Assembly: GCA_031292195.1 (NCBI GenBank)
Contig: JARLHP010000091.1
Coordinates: 1-32,216 of the forward strand
Reading direction: 5' to 3'
DNA: 32,216 nucleotides
Origin: Syntrophobacteraceae bacterium
GTDB taxonomy: Bacteria; Desulfobacterota; Syntrophobacteria; Syntrophobacterales; Syntrophobacteraceae
The translations under genes were made by a program, and so were the position numbers. Positions 30,365 through 32,216 of this stretch are shown here, piece after piece. The notes beneath the pieces were generated by a model. It saw nothing but the letters and a program-made list of their open reading frames with translations, searched no databases and had not been told where the DNA came from. The stretch's first letter is position 1. Each line of letters starts with the position of its first letter.

Positions 30365-31747
30365 TCAGGGGTAGCACGCCTTGAAATCTCCGGCGCTCAG
30401 CTCCCCGATTCCGCACCAGTATGCTTTCCAGTTGCGGTCGGTAATATCGTTTGCTTCTTTGTTTGCCACGGCATAGTAGTCGATAAAGGAGCGGCGAAGC
30501 GCCGCGTCCTTCGAAAGCTGATTGTATATGGCGGCCAGATTCGATGTATCATAGAGCGCTTTGCCGTAAGCGGCGTCGAAATCGTATTCCTTTTTCCAGG
30601 CTGCGCCGTCGTAGTAATAGGTATCGAAATCCGTGACTGAGAAGGACTTGATGTCATAGGTCAACACCTGGAATCCCGGGTTGTTGCCAAATTCGGGGCT
30701 TATGGCGGGTGTAATATGGACATAGGCCAGCGGATTATGATTCGAGCTGAGAACAAGTCTGAAATGATCCATATGGGTATGTCCCGCGAACATACCTTTT
30801 ACCTCGAAAGAATACGCCCGTATCAACTCTTGGAACTTGTCCCCAAAAGTTTTGGAATCCTTATCTTTGTGCAGGTCGTCCCAGTAGAGCACCGTATGCC
30901 CTTTGTTCACCGTGCTCCAGGCATCGACTCCGGGAGGAATGTGGAAAATAATCCATACCTTCTGCTTGTTTTTCTTTGCCGTTTTCAATTGTTTTTCGAG
31001 CCATTCGAGCTGCTGCCATCCGTAATCGCCGCAGCCATTCTTTCCTGAAAAGAAGATGTCGTTTAATGACAAGATGAGATTCCCGCTCCATCCGGTTGGG
31101 CAAAAAGCGTAGTTGCCGCTGGTTTTAAAGGTCCTTGCGAAGGAATCCAGCTCGGCGGGCCCGGCCTTCAGGTAATCGGTGAAGTAGAGATTCATCGTGT
31201 CGTGAAGAAAACTTCCGTTTGGTTCTATCTTGTAGTCCTCGTAAGAATCGTTATTTCCAAGTGTGAACACGACGTGCGTGCGCGGGAAGGTGCGGTGAAT
31301 TTTCCAGCCGATGAATTCCAGGGTTTGCTTTACGAAAGCCCGGTACGCCCGTTCGTTGTGAACAAAAACCTCAGTGCGATACTTTCTGAATTTGTGAGCC
31401 AGCAGGTCACCGGAAAAGAGAATAAAATCCGGTGATGGACACGACAGCTTCATTTGTGCCAGTGCCGAGGCCAGAAGATTGTAGTTGGTCTCGTCGCCAA
31501 TGCGGCTTATGTGTTTGTCGCTGGAGGAGGCATAGATCTCCTGCCAACGCAGATATCCCGAATTTTTAATTCTATTGGCCACCACCTTGTCTGTGGACAG
31601 AAGCGGGTCGAAATGAATATCCGACATGGAAATAATTGTTCCTTGTCCGGCCGCGCCGAATCGTGAGCCGGTATCCCCGGCGACAGCCAGTCCGCAAAAG
31701 ATCAAGAGCAAACATAGAGACAGAGCGAGACCACGCAATCGTTTCAT
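30365..31747 (-). CDS. Secreted metallophosphoesterase, acid sphingomyelinase-like
   Basis: A 460-aa exported calcineurin-like phosphoesterase. Residues 1-23 are a signal peptide (basic MKRLR, hydrophobic core, cleavage near AVA-GD); no lipobox. Metal-binding motifs appear in order: MSDIHFDPLL, FILFSGDLLAHK, FTLGNNDSYEDY, IIFHIPPGVDAW and GMFAGHTHMDHF. The PLL and 'SGD' layout and the C-terminal helical part resemble acid sphingomyelinase-like enzymes, which cleave phosphodiesters of lipids or nucleotides; the real substrate is unknown. Cysteines in the C-terminal half could form disulfides. AAGGAAAG precedes the ATG, and a good promoter lies at 31836-31863. Confidence 0.85.
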   Translation of the reverse strand: MKRLRGLALSLCLLLIFCGLAVAGDTGSRFGAAGQGTIISMSDIHFDPLLSTDKVVANRIKNSGYLRWQEIYASSSDKHISRIGDETNYNLLASALAQMKLSCPSPDFILFSGDLLAHKFRKYRTEVFVHNERAYRAFVKQTLEFIGWKIHRTFPRTHVVFTLGNNDSYEDYKIEPNGSFLHDTMNLYFTDYLKAGPAELDSFARTFKTSGNYAFCPTGWSGNLILSLNDIFFSGKNGCGDYGWQQLEWLEKQLKTAKKNKQKVWIIFHIPPGVDAWSTVNKGHTVLYWDDLHKDKDSKTFGDKFQELIRAYSFEVKGMFAGHTHMDHFRLVLSSNHNPLAYVHITPAISPEFGNNPGFQVLTYDIKSFSVTDFDTYYYDGAAWKKEYDFDAAYGKALYDTSNLAAIYNQLSKDAALRRSFIDYYAVANKEANDITDRNWKAYWCGIGELSAGDFKACYP

Positions 31748-31835
31748 TTTCTTTCCTTCTTCGGGATCATTGGATCACGTCTTTTGCAAAGCGCCCGATT
31801 AGGATGCCTTGCTTGCATCCGGCAAATGGCATTAA

Positions 31836-31863
31836 GATATAGTGAGCTACGAGATGTTGTCAA
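31836..31863 (-). promoter_or_regulatory. Sigma-70 promoter of the metallophosphoesterase gene
   Basis: TTGACA (31863-31858), 16-nt spacer, TATATC (31841-31836) on the minus strand, about 90 nt upstream of the ATG at 31747. Confidence 0.5.
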
Positions 31864-31980
31864 TTGTGGGTCTCTGAGTCCCGAAATTCACCGGCAAGGG
31901 GCGTGGGATGGAGTGGTGGAGGGCATGGCAAATGTCCATATGTCGGGCGGCCGCCTGTCGGTCGTCTTGGGTAAAGAGCA

Positions 31981-32026
31981 GCCTGTAGGTTGGGCTAAGC
32001 GCTGCGCAGCCCAAAAATAACTTTTC
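31981..32026. repeat. GTTGGGCT...AGCCCAA intergenic hairpin
   Basis: CTGTAGGTTGGGCTAAGCG followed by CTGCGCAGCCCAAAAATAACTTTT matches the centre of the element at 16049-16269 (about 16136-16180) with few changes, in the same orientation. A widespread REP-like intergenic repeat. Confidence 0.7.
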
Positions 32027-32027
32027 A

Positions 32028-32150
32028 GCGGGGGGGAGTGACTCCTCCGCCCCCCAGGGATTCGGCGCCTGGCGGTGGGCCGCCGCCTAAACGCAAAAAT
32101 GAGCCGCGAAGCGGCGCGGGGGCCAGTGCCCCCGCGCTATTTAATATTTT
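32028..32150 (-). repeat. GC-rich dispersed repeat, copy D (family G, inverted)
   Basis: The reverse complement reads CGCCGCTTCGCGGCTCATTT...GCGGCGGCCC...GAATCCCTGGGGGGCGGAGG and parallels copy A at 3428-3542 over its front half and hairpin. An extra hairpin GCGGGGGC-cagt-GCCCCCGC lies at its outer edge. Nothing else is seen to the window end at 32216. Confidence 0.65.
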
Positions 32151-32216
32151 AACAGCTCCCCACATCCCCGGGGCGCGAAGCGTCGGGAGGGTTCGGTCGG
32201 TGCCTTTTATTCGTCC

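Overview
The window reads as a GC-rich anaerobe of the Desulfobacterota / former Deltaproteobacteria. Three things point that way: an adjacent lysC-cimA pair as in Geobacter-like genomes, a B12-dependent diol dehydratase microcompartment with a PocR-type sensor kinase, and several families of dispersed palindromic repeats. The species cannot be named from the sequence.

Region 1 (1-11.7 kb, all on the minus strand) is one long bacterial microcompartment (BMC) operon. In transcription order it encodes a GldA-type dehydrogenase, a BMC-H shell protein, the PduB trimer, the three diol/glycerol dehydratase subunits PduCDE, the two-subunit reactivase PduGH, a BMC-H with a long disordered tail, a stacking-type BMC-T, EutJ, an HFCD-like flavoprotein, the BMC-P vertex protein, the PduO adenosyltransferase, and a GlcG/PduO-C heme-binding protein cut by the window edge. 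PduP, PduL, PduQ and PduS are not seen and may lie beyond the left edge. The dehydratase makes an aldehyde from 1,2-propanediol or glycerol inside the shell, PduO supplies adenosylcobalamin, and PduGH swaps damaged cofactor.

Region 2 (11.7-15.3 kb) is a ~1 kb spacer holding candidate operators, a leader hairpin and the remains of a REP-associated transposase. A two-component system follows (LuxR/NarL-type regulator and PocR-PAS histidine kinase), the obvious candidate for sensing the diol and switching the operon on.

Region 3 (15.5-19 kb) holds a YaiI/DUF188 protein, a 221-bp MITE-like element, an RluA-type pseudouridine synthase lacking the usual catalytic Asp, and a convergent ABC-F ATPase. 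The ABC-F leader has an extended -10 promoter, a 9-codon peptide ORF and an overlapping terminator, which looks like an attenuator.

Region 4 (19.1-28.7 kb) holds a compact Vsr / cytosine-5 methyltransferase / Eco29kI-family endonuclease cassette with overlapping genes, a B12-binding radical SAM protein, lysC-cimA, and a second restriction-modification locus. In that second locus the methyltransferase is intact but the endonuclease carries a one-base frameshift and its stop codon lies in a MITE-like element.

Region 5 (28.7-32.2 kb) holds a membrane diguanylate cyclase and a secreted acid-sphingomyelinase-like metallophosphoesterase, ending in repeat-rich DNA. At least five repeat families occur in the window, and three of them sit inside spacers of the BMC operon.
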